A DNA stretch of 64,000 nucleotides, from NCBI GenBank assembly GCA_963556145.1, contig OY744469.1:5862767-5926766 (forward strand), written 5' to 3'. The DNA comes from Hygrocybe punicea (taxonomy: Eukaryota > Basidiomycota > Agaricomycetes > Agaricales > Hygrophoraceae). A program made the position numbers and the translations under genes. Position 1 is the first letter of the stretch; each line of letters opens with the position of its first letter. The notes under the pieces are model-generated. The model saw only the letters and a program-made list of their open reading frames with translations. It ran no database searches and had not been told where the DNA came from. This document shows, one piece after another, positions 43,768 to 55,318 of this stretch.

Positions 43768-45232
43768 ATGGAGCTTACAACAACATTTTTCCTGTTATTG
43801 GCCAAGTTACCAAGTGAGCTGCATCGGCTTATTTGGACCTTCACATTCCTTGCCCAAATGCAAACGGAATATGCAACAAATGACACTGAAGAAATGGCTA
43901 AGCGTGTTTGCAATTACAGTCAAGATATAATATCAAGGCAATGTTGGCTGACCACACTGGTACTTGCCTTGTATTGACTGAATCACATATGATATAACTC
44001 TTATCTAGCTCGACCTTGGTGTCCACATCCCAAACCCACCTGCTCACAATAAGATCTACGAAGGGCGAACTCCAATCCAAGTGGCAGCGAAAGCAGGTGA
44101 CATCCATTTGATCCGACGCCTTGTCTGCCTTGGCTATGATATCAATGCAGTCGATTCCCATGGAAGGACAGCGGTGACCTCAACTGCGGCCACAATGATC
44201 AATTGCAAAAACTTGTTCGTGCTCCAAGCCCTTTGTGACGAAGGTGCAAATGTCAACTTCGGGAATGCCCATATCCTCAACAAATTGATCCATAACTACT
44301 ATGACTACCACAATCCCCCTCACATTCAGCATAACCACTTGCAAGCCTTCAACCTATTGTTGAAACACGGTGCCCTCCTGAGTGGAGCCTTGCATACCAT
44401 AGCGAAAACGCATGCCAAGCAATTTATCAATGTGCTCCTTGAAGCCGGTGCAGATCTCGAGGAACTATTGAATGACAAGACACCACTCGCAACTGCTGCT
44501 TCGCACAAAAACCTTGCCATGGTCCAAGCATTCATTGATGTGGGTGCTAATGTTAATGGGGCTGGCGGATTGGCGTTATTTTTTGCAATTAAGCCTCACC
44601 CCCATTATTATCTCCACTCGCCTTCCACTGCAGCAATTGTGACGGCTCTTTGCAATGCTGGTGCGGACACGACACGGCTCGAACATGACCACAGCATCCT
44701 GTCCTATGCGTTAACCCAATGTGGTGTGGAAACCGATATATATCAAAGCGGTTGGGACACTGTACCCATGGTGGTCAAGGCTCTCTGCAAAGCTGGATCA
44801 GATGTGAACTTGCGTCACTACCACAGAAGCCAGTGGGACTCCGGTGTGGAAGACGGCGATACTCCTTTGCATATTGCCTCAAATCATGGACAATGCCGCC
44901 CAAAGGTGTGGCAGGATATTCCCTCAAAGGAGCCTTGCGAAGCTGTCAAGACTTTGATTTTTCATGGTGCTGACATGAATGCCCAAAACGACGCGGGACG
45001 AACACCCTTGCACTTGGCTGTGCTGAGAAGGAACTTTTCTTGTGTGCTGGCCTTATTACAACATGGTTGCAAACTCGATGTGGAGGATATCGACGGCAAG
45101 ACAGCGCTCATGCTAGCGCAGGAGGATCCAAATAATAACTTCGGGGCGTCAGAAGGCATTGGTGCAGAGATTGCGGCCTTATTAGCGAAGCAGCAGGAGA
45201 ACGAAGCAATGGTAGAGGCGAATCTACAGTGA
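43768..45232 (+). CDS. Ankyrin-repeat protein, right copy
   Basis: ATG at 43768; exon 1 43768-43959, intron 43960-44008 (GTACTT to TTATCTAG, 49 nt), exon 2 44009-45232; about 471 residues. Same layout as the copy at 13394-14890: KLPSELHRLIWTFTFL opening, then ankyrin repeats (EGRTPIQVAAKAGD, GRTAVTSTAA, DKTPLATAA, GDTPLHIAS, AGRTPLHLAV). Small in-frame differences include the loss of VEIK before IYEGRT and changes in the middle repeats. The stop inside the intron would look like a break if the intron were missed. It faces the Rqt4-like gene about 200 bases away. Probable cytoplasmic scaffold; partner unknown. Confidence 0.75.
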
Positions 45233-45430
45233 TTGTATTATCTGATTCAAAAAATCATATCTTGGAATGTGTCGTTTGGATATCGCATGAACATGCTATG
45301 AATTTTGGACGAACCGGCCTTGTGAAACACAGTATAAATCTCCAACCGTCTAGCCTCCTGACTTCTCCTGCTTAATATCTTCCCTAACCTTCGCTCTACT
45401 TTCCGGTTGTTGCGGGCCACGTTTTCGCCA

Positions 45431-46268
45431 TCACTTCCGGGGAGCGATGTAGCGAATACTTCCCCCTCTCAAGTTCGCCCATGGCCGGTCGGGATCTAGC
45501 TTAGTCTTAGCGTAGCTGATCTCGGGTGAGGGAGGCGGCATTCTATGTGGTTCTATTGCTTCACGGAAGAGCGGATGCGAAGGGACGATGGTCAGGTTAT
45601 ACGATGACATGACAACATTTTTTGTTTTGTGATCAATGGACAGCACTTTGTGGGCCTGGTTCGCCGAATATTGTACGAAAGACTCAGAGGCGGGCGCTCC
45701 TGATGACGGTACGGCATCGCTGCCTAGGAGAGGAGGGAAGGCGCCGACTGCTTTGCGAGCATCCTCAGCAATGCGTTCGCGTTCCTGGGCTTCTCTAGCC
45801 AGCGTTTCAGATATTTGGGTGGAGAGTTGCTTTACCAGCGATTCACGAGCAACTGGGGAGAGAAGCGGAGACGAGCAATGCGGGCAGGCGAACTGAGGCA
45901 GGTTCAGCGTGCAAAGAATCAATCCACATGTTCGACAGATTGGCGTGTACGACGACAAGCCGTGGGCTCTGGCTGATTTCGAGACATGAGACGTATACTG
46001 TTGTAGAAAGAGAATTTTCAAGCAGAAAGCCTTTACCTTGACAAAAACAACTGGCTTTTACATTCCTCTGGCTCGCCGTCTGTGTTCGAAGGGCTCGTTC
46101 CAGAGCCTCTAACCTCTTTACCTCCTGACTCTTCTGAACTGGCGGGGCTTTGTTCTTCCCCTTCCCTTTGGAACCGTTTTGGGTGCTGGGTTCCGGCGGA
46201 CGAGAAGGCCGTATGCGATCTGAAGCAAAAGATGATCCTTGGTTACTCCAGGCTGTTCGAGGAGGCAT
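45431..46268 (-). CDS. Rqt4/ASC-1 (TRIP4)-type C2HC5 zinc-finger protein
   Basis: ATG at 46268; exon 1 to 46037 (CAAG|GTAAAG), exon 2 from 45972 (after ATCAG) to 45431; 257 residues. The zinc finger reads CFCQARAHGLSSYTPICRTC then GLILC and FACPHC, the zf-C2HC5 pattern of human TRIP4 (ASC-1) and yeast Rqt4. Those proteins belong to the complex that splits collided ribosomes with the helicase Slh1/ASCC3. Upstream is a Lys-rich helix (KSQEVKRLEALERALRTQ); downstream a helical stretch (VKQLSTQISETLAREAQERE) and DPDRPWANLRGG near the end. No ASCH domain follows, as in Rqt4. At 257 residues it may be shorter than usual for the family. A broken inverted copy is at 12440. It could be the only working copy here or a truncated paralogue. 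Confidence 0.65.
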
Positions 46269-46619
46269 CTAATTGAAGGGGGATCTGTCACAGAAAACTG
46301 GTTACCTAGGTCCTACCGCCATAAGGACTGGCTCACCGGCGCCAATTTACTAAAACTTTTACTTGCGCAGCTGAGGAAGTTTTGCGTGACGGCCTCAGGT
46401 GATAATTTGATCCACACACGACATGGCAAGATTTTCGGAAAACAGCTGTATAATATGCAATCCCACCCAGGCTCATCGCGCGCGAACACCCTCTTTTCAT
46501 GATATTATCAACATCAACCCGGCGCGGTGACGCCATAATCAAAGTTGTAAACCATTGCAGCGGGGGTCATCTACTAATATCATTCTAATATCATTAGGTA
46601 TCCTATAAACGGGGATCAG
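46269..46619. other. Upstream region, no gene seen
   Basis: Presumed promoter side of the Rqt4-like gene. The C block homology with the left arm is already lost here. No other feature seen. Confidence 0.35.
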
Positions 46620-46980
46620 TGTTTGAATGTGGTGGGTGAAAGATTCCGACTCGGAGTTACAATAGGACTGAACCTATGCACACCGATTATAGCGTGGAGG
46701 TTACGTGTCGTCAAACTCTGCACTACTACCCCTCGAAACTCAGGAATAATTCCCCATCCCACAACGTGAGATCTTTCATCTTCCTCCCCCTTATCTCATA
46801 TCCATCAGTGTTTGAAGGTGGGGAATGATTCCGGACTCGGAGTTTCTAGGAATTGAACCTATGCACGTCGATTGTAGCGTGGAGGTATGCGTCGCCAAAC
46901 TCTGCACCACTACCCCTCGAAACCCAGGAATAATTCCGCATCCCACAAATGAGATCTTTCATCTTCCTCCCCCCATTAAC
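46620..46980 (-). repeat. Pair of ~180-bp direct repeats, tRNA-like
   Basis: Two copies (about 46620-46790 and 46806-46980) share long stretches. On the minus strand the second has a perfect pol III B box (GGTTCAATTCC near 46860-46850) and, some 50 bases upstream, TGGTGCAGAG, close to an A box. The first has a 5-bp T-arm-like stem (ATAGG/CCTAT) around a six-base loop. I could not fold a normal acceptor stem, so these are more likely tRNA-derived repeats than working tRNA genes. Confidence 0.35.
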
Positions 46981-48271
46981 TCATCCCTTACGTTGTCGAT
47001 GTCAAACGAAAGGAGGGGGAAGTCCCGGAGGCCATAACGGAAGACGTCTATGCATCTTTTTTTGTTCCCCCCCCCCCCCCCCCCCGCTGGACCGGAACCC
47101 AGAACTATGGGTGCATATCATGCATTTATTAATGAGCCAAAAAATGAGGTGCGTGTTCCGATATGAGTACTTTTCTTTACAAGCTGTTGGGAAAGGAGAC
47201 AAGGAAAAGGATCGCCTCGGATTTCCTTATTTCCCCCCTGTCGAGGGCAGGACGGACGTAAGGTTAAACTTTTGGAATCATCACAACCTCAAGCTATATT
47301 CTCGACCGCCACCTGTGACTCGCAAGCACGATCCGGAGGAAGAGGCGCATCGCGGAACGTCATCCCTAATTCTCCCGAACTTACATCCAAACCAAACTTT
47401 TTGGTCCTTGCATCAATAATATAGGCCTAGGCCCTATCAAAGGGGCCTTCGTCCCGGAAGGGATCGGATAAGGCCAGGCTGTCCATTTGAACTTCCTGAA
47501 TCTTCCTTCAATGACCGCCACATGTTGAGTCGCCACCGATTGGGTTTTGGGACACATGGGTACACCGGCAAGTATTTGGCAAGCGAAAGAACCTTGTGAG
47601 GTTGCGGTTTGATGGCCGGAAGTGGGTGTCAATGGTTAGGAAGATTATTTTTCGCGATAAAAACGCCAAACGCAATAAAACACCCATGGCATGGGAGTAT
47701 GCCCCGTATGCACTTTTTTTTTTTTTTTTTGCCGTTTCCACAATTCAATGTTTTTTGTTTAAATTTAACCTGACCTGGTTCTCTGGTAGGGTTCGGGTGG
47801 TGTCAAAAGATCTGTAGCTGTGTGTACGTACATCTCCAATTGCACTGGCAAAGTGGGTCTGGGGGCAGTTGGCGTTTTTTTCTGGTGTAGATTCATGTTC
47901 AGATTGATGAAAGTTAGATTGATAGACCGTGACAACATACACACGCTCGCATGTGCTGCTTTTGCTTGTTGCAGGTCGAACTTTGAGTTACTAAATATCA
48001 TCAATCTTGACATGCCTAAATGGTCTCTTGCCCTGGGATCAGTGTTTTTTGTTTTATTGTTGTATTGTACACCCTCCATTTGCTTCGAACAATAAACATC
48101 AAATATCTATTTGCCGCTAATGACGACATTGGGACACGAGGATTCGGGCAGGTGAGAAGGGGTCACACGACCAATTGTAAGAAACTTTCGCTGGCTTTAG
48201 GGATCAGGACAACGAACGAGCGTTGCGAAATAAAAAGGACAGTGTGTACTCACGACAACAGAAAAATAGGT
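46981..48271. other. No supported gene; homopolymer runs
   Basis: Contains a run of 19 C at 47067-47085 and a T run of about 18 at 47711-47729. Several short open frames, none with a recognisable protein. Sequence near 47820-48110 could hold a transcript end but shows no coding signal I trust. Confidence 0.4.
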
Positions 48272-48901
48272 CTAGTTCACCGAGACGGCCGAACTTGAAG
48301 GCTGCATAGCAGCAGTAGTAGTAGTGCTGGGGACCTGCGCTGCCACGGCAACTCCGCCGAAACTGCAATTCCTGGCATGGCAGGTAGCGATGTTGGTCTC
48401 GTTGTACTGAACATTTTCGGGCAACGTGGTGTGACGTCCGCTGAAGTGAGGAAACGAAACGAGGGGCATGCTCGTATCAAAGGCCCTATTGCAACAACGG
48501 TAAAAATGGATGTAATGCGGTTCATCTTTCTTCGGATTCTCGATTTTCATGAGCTGGGGTCTATCGTGCCGGATAACGCAGGCTCTCAGCCCATTGTCGC
48601 GTTCGAGGTACGTCGCGTGGCACCTCACGCAATGGCGGGCAGTTTCGTCTCTTGCCGCGGCGGTGGCGGCGGACGTCACGACGCCCGCGACCTGCAACGA
48701 GATTAACAAATTGTCGAGGTCACTTGAGACCATCATGCGACCTCGGACGGCAGTCGTGATACGCTCGTGGAGTTCCGGTGGTGTGACATTGTTGAGGAGA
48801 TATGTCAGGATGACGGTGGATTCCGATTGAATAGCAGTCGAGAAGGAGCTAGAGGCGGTTTGATACCTGGAAGGAATGGCTCGACTGACGGAAGTATCCA
48901 T
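48272..48901 (-). CDS. Small protein with Cys/His motif
   Basis: The ATG at 48901 (MDTSVSRAIPSRYQTASSSF) gives 210 codons; an earlier ATG at 49003 would add 34 hydrophobic/basic residues and is less likely. The frame is uninterrupted. The first half is helical; the second has HCVRCHATYLERDNGLRACV, then H and a CC pair (YRCCNRAF), a CxxC...C...H...CC arrangement that probably binds zinc. I recall similar unnamed Agaricomycete proteins with this CVRCHxTYLE motif. The C-terminus is a Ser/Thr/Ala-rich tail. No operon-like context; it is set apart from the duplicated region and from the GATA gene. Confidence 0.6.
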   Translation of the reverse strand: MDTSVSRAIPSRYQTASSSFSTAIQSESTVILTYLLNNVTPPELHERITTAVRGRMMVSSDLDNLLISLQVAGVVTSAATAAARDETARHCVRCHATYLERDNGLRACVIRHDRPQLMKIENPKKDEPHYIHFYRCCNRAFDTSMPLVSFPHFSGRHTTLPENVQYNETNIATCHARNCSFGGVAVAAQVPSTTTTAAMQPSSSAVSVN

Positions 48902-50943
48902 TGAAAATATCAGAGTGAGACTCGAGAGACCATGGGGTTGCCAGTCGATTCGCCTTTTGTATATGAATGAGAGTGGCCGAATACAAAGGGAAGGTTCAAG
49001 CATAAGACATGGTGGCACCTTTCCAGATGGGGAGCATTTGCTCTTAACTTAGGATGTTGGTGGCAGTAGTGGTAGTGGGACGGTGAGTGAGCAGGTGTCC
49101 ATATACTAATGGGGACCAAGAATTGTCTGACAAAAAAATCGATAACGTACTCCATCCCGGATGAGAAAATTTGACCTTTGTCAGCTCTTGACAAATTCCC
49201 TCTTTGCCCTCGCCACCCTGTGGAGCCACGTTCATCAAGCAGGTGGTTCCGGAAGATAGGTGTATAAGCCCAAGGTGTACGGTGCGCCTGACCAGAACCG
49301 AGAAGTCGACTTGGCAGCTGATCCGGAAGAATTGAATTTCAATCAAGGTGAAGCGAAGTAGTCAGAGGACTGGACGACTATATCGGCCGGGGGAAAGAGG
49401 GTTGGGAGAGGAAAAATAGCACTTGAGGTGAACGCCCCTTCCTATGCAACACTGAGTCGGTCGGGAGCGTTCTTGAAATGCATCTGCAACCATGGTTCCA
49501 ATGATACAGGGTGCAAAGTTACTAGCTGTTTTTTCACGCTCGAATGAACGGCGAGAATTAATAATAATTTTTCTCCCTGGGATGCTAGAACAAGGAATGC
49601 AGAAGTAACTCGAAGACTGATGCTTGGACTTACATTTGCACATCAAACCATCCAATTTCCAGTAACAAGGGACACCAGTGAAGGGTGGTCAAATGCAAAG
49701 GTCTGGCAATGATAGCAACGATCCGCTGGGTCGTGGAGAACGTGGCCATTGAATAATTATTCTGGGGATCAAAAGCTAGGATAGCTATGGAGGAGATTGC
49801 ATTTGATGGACTAGACACGGAATTCTGACATGACAGAACTTTACCGAAGCAGGTCTTGCCAGAGCAAAAATAACTCGGGTGAGGTGATGAGGTGAGGTTC
49901 CATCATGACCAAATGACATTGTCGAGATCTGGTGCTTGAAGGCAGTGAAAGGGGGCAGTCGAGATTGTGTTTAGATTGGAACTGGTTGGAGAAATTTGAT
50001 GTCGAGGAGAAATGGGCATGGCTGTACCTGCCCAAAACATGCAGAGGGACTGATGGGACCCAGGGCCGGAGCAAACGGAATGATTAGTTCAAGAGCCGTG
50101 AGAATGGTTCCTGAGGGACTTACCCCATAGTCAGAGGTGAGACAGGTGGGTATAATGAAGGGATATTGAAGGCAGTGGCAGATCTTGAGATTGAGGACGT
50201 ACAGGGTCGCTGTGATAAGAACGGGAGATCGCAAGATACAGTTTGATGCGGAAGTAAACGGGTGAGAGACTGAGCTTGAGAAAATGCAAGTCCGATACGG
50301 GGTTGCGGGATGCGGAGGTCCACAGAGCCAGCGACTGTCACGTAGCGAGCGAGCAGGACGGGGTTGCAAGGAGCGTTGAGATCCTGGACGGGGACCAGCG
50401 CACGACCGAATGATCCGAGGAAAGGTAGCCAGCAGCGAGGAAGCAACGGACTGGCGGAGTGCACCCATCTGGCAATAGCGGCGACTGAATTATACGGGAA
50501 ATGCCGGGCCTGTGCTGAACGCGTACAACCCACTACCGGAAGCAGATCCCAGGCTTCATCGGTTCTTTTTTGATAAGTTCGATGGCTTCTGCGAGCGCTG
50601 AATGTCCCACTGACTTCCTGGCCTCATCACCGTGCTCCCTTTTCTGTCTCTTTGTTTGGTGAGCCTCCCTTGACTTATATCTACCCTCTTCGCTCCTGCC
50701 ACTCCCAAAAAAAAATATTGCCGCCTTGGCTCTCCTCCCCCCATGACCTCCCTCACGTAAATCCGAACATTGACCTCATTGTTCCCAGACCGACGCCGCG
50801 CAAGCCACTGCCCCCTTGCTCTCGACCGTTCCCGATCATCTCGTCGAGCACCAGTACGTCGATCAGCCACGCACTCCATCATAAACTGATTTACTCTCCC
50901 AGTTGCCATCACCCTTCCATTTCTGATAAGAAGGATCTCTTTC
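48902..50943. other. No supported gene
   Basis: Two kilobases between the small Cys-motif gene and the GATA gene. On the minus strand a frame at 50533-50120 is open for 137 codons and could be joined by a GTAAGT donor at about 50120 to sequence below, but the product (Pro/Ser/Leu-rich) matches nothing I know. The last few hundred bases (50570-50943) are C/T-rich, as expected for the GATA gene's 5' UTR. Confidence 0.4.
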
Positions 50944-52273
50944 ATGTCCTTCCGAAATTCACCATCTATGGACGCCGACACAACTTTGTCGCCCCCTCGC
51001 TTGGACGCCTTGCCTACGAATTCCGAGTAAGTCCACCGTCTGATTAATAAATACACCCTCACACACTCTTTCAAGTCGTAGACGTGACCACCACTACGAA
51101 GGTTCTCATCGCCACCCTTCACCCCCGCCAGATAACCACTCACCCGCTCTCTCTGTGTCCTCCCTCGAGCGTTCCTCAGTAGTCGCTTCTCCACCACCCC
51201 GTCAACCCTCACTGCACACCCCACCTATCCACGCAAACTCCTACAATCCAAACTCTCAGATGCGTCCGCCACTCGGAGGAACCCATCACAGCATCCCTCT
51301 TTCTGCGAGATCCAACGGGAACGTGGCTCCAGGTTATGGCTACAACAATCATACCCACCATTTTGACAGCCGCTATGAATCAAGCCAACCTTCCTCCGAT
51401 CACCAAACATACCACTCACACACCACCCTCCCGGGTCCGCACTTTAACATACAAACCATGTCTCACCCTCCTCCTCCCGACCATCGAGGTGTATTCATGC
51501 CTTATCCGCACCCGGGACAAAGCACCCACATCATCCACACAGACGATGCCACGACAAAACTAAGCGAGAGGGTGCGTAGGCGATGCTTCAATTGCTGTAC
51601 AACCGATACTTCAACCTGGCGACGATCCAATCTCAGCCCAGGAAAAGTGGTCAGTATGCCTCTGCTTCTTCATGCAATTTTTTTAAAATAATTCCAACCT
51701 AATGTTTAGCTCTGCAATAAGTGCGGCCTGTTCGAGCGAACTCATTCGCGTCCCAGGCCGGAGCAATTTCCGCACAAACGCGGACCTTTAGCTACGACCA
51801 CCATCAGGCCGAGGTCCCCACCGCCCCTGCAACAACAACAACAACAACAACAACTTCCCCCCATCTCAAGCCATCCCCACAACCACGGCCATACCCTCCA
51901 ACAACACCATTACAGCCATCAATCGATCGCACCAATTTCTTCCCTCTCGGACCCGTCGAGGCGGCATCAGCAGCAGCATCAGCAGCAGCAGTACCAATCA
52001 TCACATAATAACCACAATAACCACAGCCTACCCGAGATTCAGTCCTGGCACCACGAGTCGTCGTCCTCGTCGTCCTCGTCGTCGCTCCCTGCCGCTTCTT
52101 CTTCCTCTTCTTCCTCCCAAGCACCCGCCACCACCGGGACGACGAGGAATATAGGTTCGCATCATGAATGCCAACAACAACAACGACACACACCCCCACA
52201 TTCGTCCCGCGTGCAAAATGCTGCGCTTGAGCCTGACAACGCTTCTTCAAGCGCACGGTCATCGCTCGGGTAG
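50944..52273 (+). CDS. GATA-type zinc-finger transcription factor
   Basis: Exons 50944-51026, 51076-51649 and 51710-52273; about 406 residues. The start is the ATG in TTCATGTCCTTC. A disordered Pro/Ser/His-rich N-terminus leads to one GATA finger split by intron 2: RRCFNCCTTDTSTWRRSN, then LCNKCGLFERTHSRPRP, giving C-x2-C, about 18-19 residues, C-x2-C. TWRRSN and CNKCGL are the DNA-contacting parts of fungal GATA factors that bind GATA sites in nitrogen, iron or light regulation. The C-terminus is homopolymeric: a run of 8 Gln (CAA), His/Gln tracts and Ser tracts at 52055-52120. Which pathway it controls cannot be read from the sequence. Confidence 0.85.
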
Positions 52274-55200
52274 GATGGCTGGGCAATCACTGTCACTAAC
52301 AAAAGCCAAAAAAAAAAAAAAGATAACAGTCTTCTGCTCTCACGTGGAACAGCACACTGCCCTTCCTCGCTCCGGACTCGTTATTTAAAACAAAACCCAT
52401 TTTATATATATATATATCGTACAGTAGCCGTTTGCTTTCTTGCTGTTTGTATTTCAATTCTTTTTTCTTTTTTCTTTTCCTTCTTTTCACTCCCCTTCCT
52501 TTCTTCTCTTCTCTTCTTCTCTAGTTGTGTCTCGCGTGTTTTCTCTTTCCGAGGTCAGATTATCAATTGCAAACTGCTTGCTGCTCAGCGCTCATCACGA
52601 GAATTCTCTACCCCCTCCCTCCGAGAATTTTCCACGTAACCCTCCATCCCCTGACAATAATCTTATGCCAAAACTTATTATTAAAAATCCAAAAAACCTA
52701 TCACCAGTCTTGTTCTCGTGAGCAAGGGTGACCCGTCGAGCAAAGAAAGCCACAGATGAAATATGTATACGGATCCGAAGGAAGCCACAGCAGTGTTGCA
52801 TCCCAAGGCCATGCGGCTGTCCAGATGATTCATTCTTCTCTTGTAAAAAAAAAAAAAAAAAAGCCCGTCTTTAGGGCTGAGGTGAATATTTCATCGAACA
52901 CCCATCTATCGAACACCCACTGGCACATGCACAAGCGCAAAACAAATGAACCGTATATGGTTTTGATATACCTTTTTCGGTTCTTCACGTGCGGCGTGCA
53001 GATATGGCAAGGGCAAGAAAATGGCAAGGCAATCTCATCTCTCTCATGTCAACAGTAATGTCATGGCGCCCAAAAACAAGAAGAGGAAGAAAAACATTCA
53101 CGTGAAGAGGGGGGGTCGGCCACATAGAACACAGAACACAGACGCCAAACACGCGCCCATCGAGCTTGTCTGCAGACAACGGTATCAAAGACGAATATAG
53201 AACAAAACGCTCACGGTAAAACAAACTTCTTTCTCGCAAGGGCGGGCAAATAGAGAAAAAAAACCTAGTTTGGGCGGGGTCAGCAGGTTGGTCTCAGTTT
53301 GGCACGCGCCTCCCATGTTGACATAATGCCAGGGTGGGGGTGGGGGGAAGGGTCTGATGGAAACACAAGACTGTGTGAGTGAGAGTGTCACTGAGCGTGT
53401 GTGGAGGTGGGGAGGTGGTGGAGAGAGAGAAACAGATGTTTTTGGTTCCTGAAGTCATGGGCAGTGTATAACGTGAAAGTGTGAACGTTCTGTTTTCAGA
53501 GGTTCAATTGTATTCGCCCCAATTGGCTTTTCACCGCGGAAAGAAGTTAATTGACATGAATAGAAAAAACCACGGCCAAATTGTCGGCGAAGGTTGGCCA
53601 AGGACGAGAAATCCAGCGGGCCAGGAAAGGCAGGGGTGGTTGGTTTTTTGCATCGCCTTGCTATCAAATGTTCCCCCCTTTTTCACCATGTCGTGCGCTT
53701 CTTGGTTTTTGACAGAGGGATGGGGAAGTGGCCCAGCCCCCACCGTTGGCCCCAGCTCCTAGTTTCGGCATTTTGTTTTTGGTCCTTTTGCTTTTTCTTA
53801 CCCAATGATTGTTTTTTTAATTTCTGAAAGACGCCGGGGTGCCTGAGATGATCCCGATGGTGATGCGTAGAGGAGGGACCCGCGAGATTGCGAAACCGAA
53901 CAAAGCATGACCAAGGCTTTATATATATCGTGTAAGTTTCCACTTGCCTCCGTAAGAGTACGCGTGATCCGCGATCACTTTTTTCCCGAGTTCGGTAATT
54001 CACCCACTAAGGTTTTATATACATGACGCACCGAAGCACACGGCCTGTCTGAATGGGTTCCTGCTGTTAGCGTCGGTTGCTAATGCGGAGGTAGGCGGGT
54101 TGAAGTAAGATAGGTCGGTCGGTGCCGATGGATAGACGGATAACTTTACGGTCCGGAACTTTGTTTTTCCTCATCACCAGTCTGTGTGCGGTGGTTTTTT
54201 CTGCTGCAATGATGGATTATATTTTTGTGGCAATCTGTTTGACGGATAAAGCCAGTAACGTGATTTGAATGTTTTGCCGTTGAGGAGTAAAAGCGACAGT
54301 TGCATTTCCTCCGTACGTCCAGTGCGGCGATGAACGTGCACAGGGAAGTCGCCGGGCATTCAACACAATTGTTTCTTTACGGGTTTGGATGGTATTGCAT
54401 CCGTGGCAGCCTGATGCCAAGCTGAAGTGACCAAACCCACCTTCAACGGGAGGAAAGGATGGCCACTGCATCATGAAACATCGAAGACGGTTCATGACTG
54501 ATAGAGAGTTTGGTATCTTGGGACGCTTTAGCAGAAGAGACAAAAATACCGAAAGCAGTAATATCTGATATAAATAAGAAAACTTATCAGTAACGGATAT
54601 ATCATGTATCAGATCCGTAGAAAGTCTAGCTCACCACTGCCAACCTAGGTTTCCGCGATCAAAATCCCTCTACACGTTTGGGTCCTGAGCACGAATAGGC
54701 CACCCACCAGGGTTTATCGGGCAGACGTTTTGCACGGTATATGACAACGCACAGACTAAAAAATTATCCCATGGTTTGCGTCCTTCCCTCGAATCGCGGG
54801 AAAAGACCTTGACACGTTTTTTGCTCATTTTGCCGGTACCGCCGCTGGCACAGAGAACCTTCCTGGCCGATACGGAGAGAAAGAACTTCCGAACACACAT
54901 CAGGGTTAGGGTTTTGGATCCCATGAAATAGCGGCAGAGGAAAGCCGGGGCACTGTCAACCCACGAACGTACAGCCTATAGCCAGTCAATCATGATATAC
55001 GTTTCGCTCGAACCGTGCATGGTCGTTGATCCTCCTCCGCGCACGACGCGCAGTTGATGTTGACCAGAGGTTTTGCCGGTGCCCAATGACTATTCAGCAA
55101 ATAGAAATTATCCCAAGGTTCGTCTCGGTCGTCCAAGCCCTAGAAAGCTTCACAGCTTCACAGACTCAGGTTTCTTCGCTGGGTGTCGCCATAATGCGAG

Positions 55201-55318
55201 GTGCATGGGTTAGGGTTGGCTGCCTCATGAAATTGAGGGAATATCATGTGATAAATGCGCCACCGGTTATAAACCTCTTAACCAGCAACTTGCACTCTAC
55301 TCCAAAGGCCCAACTACC
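52274..55318. other. No gene seen; long intergenic region
   Basis: Three kilobases without a supported coding region. It has A runs at 52309-52321 and 52846-52862, a TATATATATA stretch near 52404 and pyrimidine-rich DNA (52440-52530) probably belonging to the GATA 3' UTR. I found no tRNA, 5S or snRNA. The right end holds the thiolase promoter (TATAAA at 55268-55273). Confidence 0.4.
55268..55273 (+). promoter_or_regulatory. TATA box candidate of the thiolase gene
   Basis: TATAAA lies 46 bases before the ATG at 55319, leaving room for a start site about 30 bases downstream and a very short 5' UTR. Confidence 0.45.

Noticed and set aside
43978..44080. Right-hand ankyrin gene as a pseudogene with a premature stop
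   Set aside because: GTACTT at 43960 and TTATCTAG at 44001-44008 form a 49-nt intron that removes the stop; the left copy has matching splice sites.
50556..51224. 222-codon reverse frame upstream of the GATA gene
   Set aside because: It lies opposite the GATA gene's first exons and 5' region, is Arg/Gly-rich and looks like the shadow of Ser/Pro-rich coding sequence.
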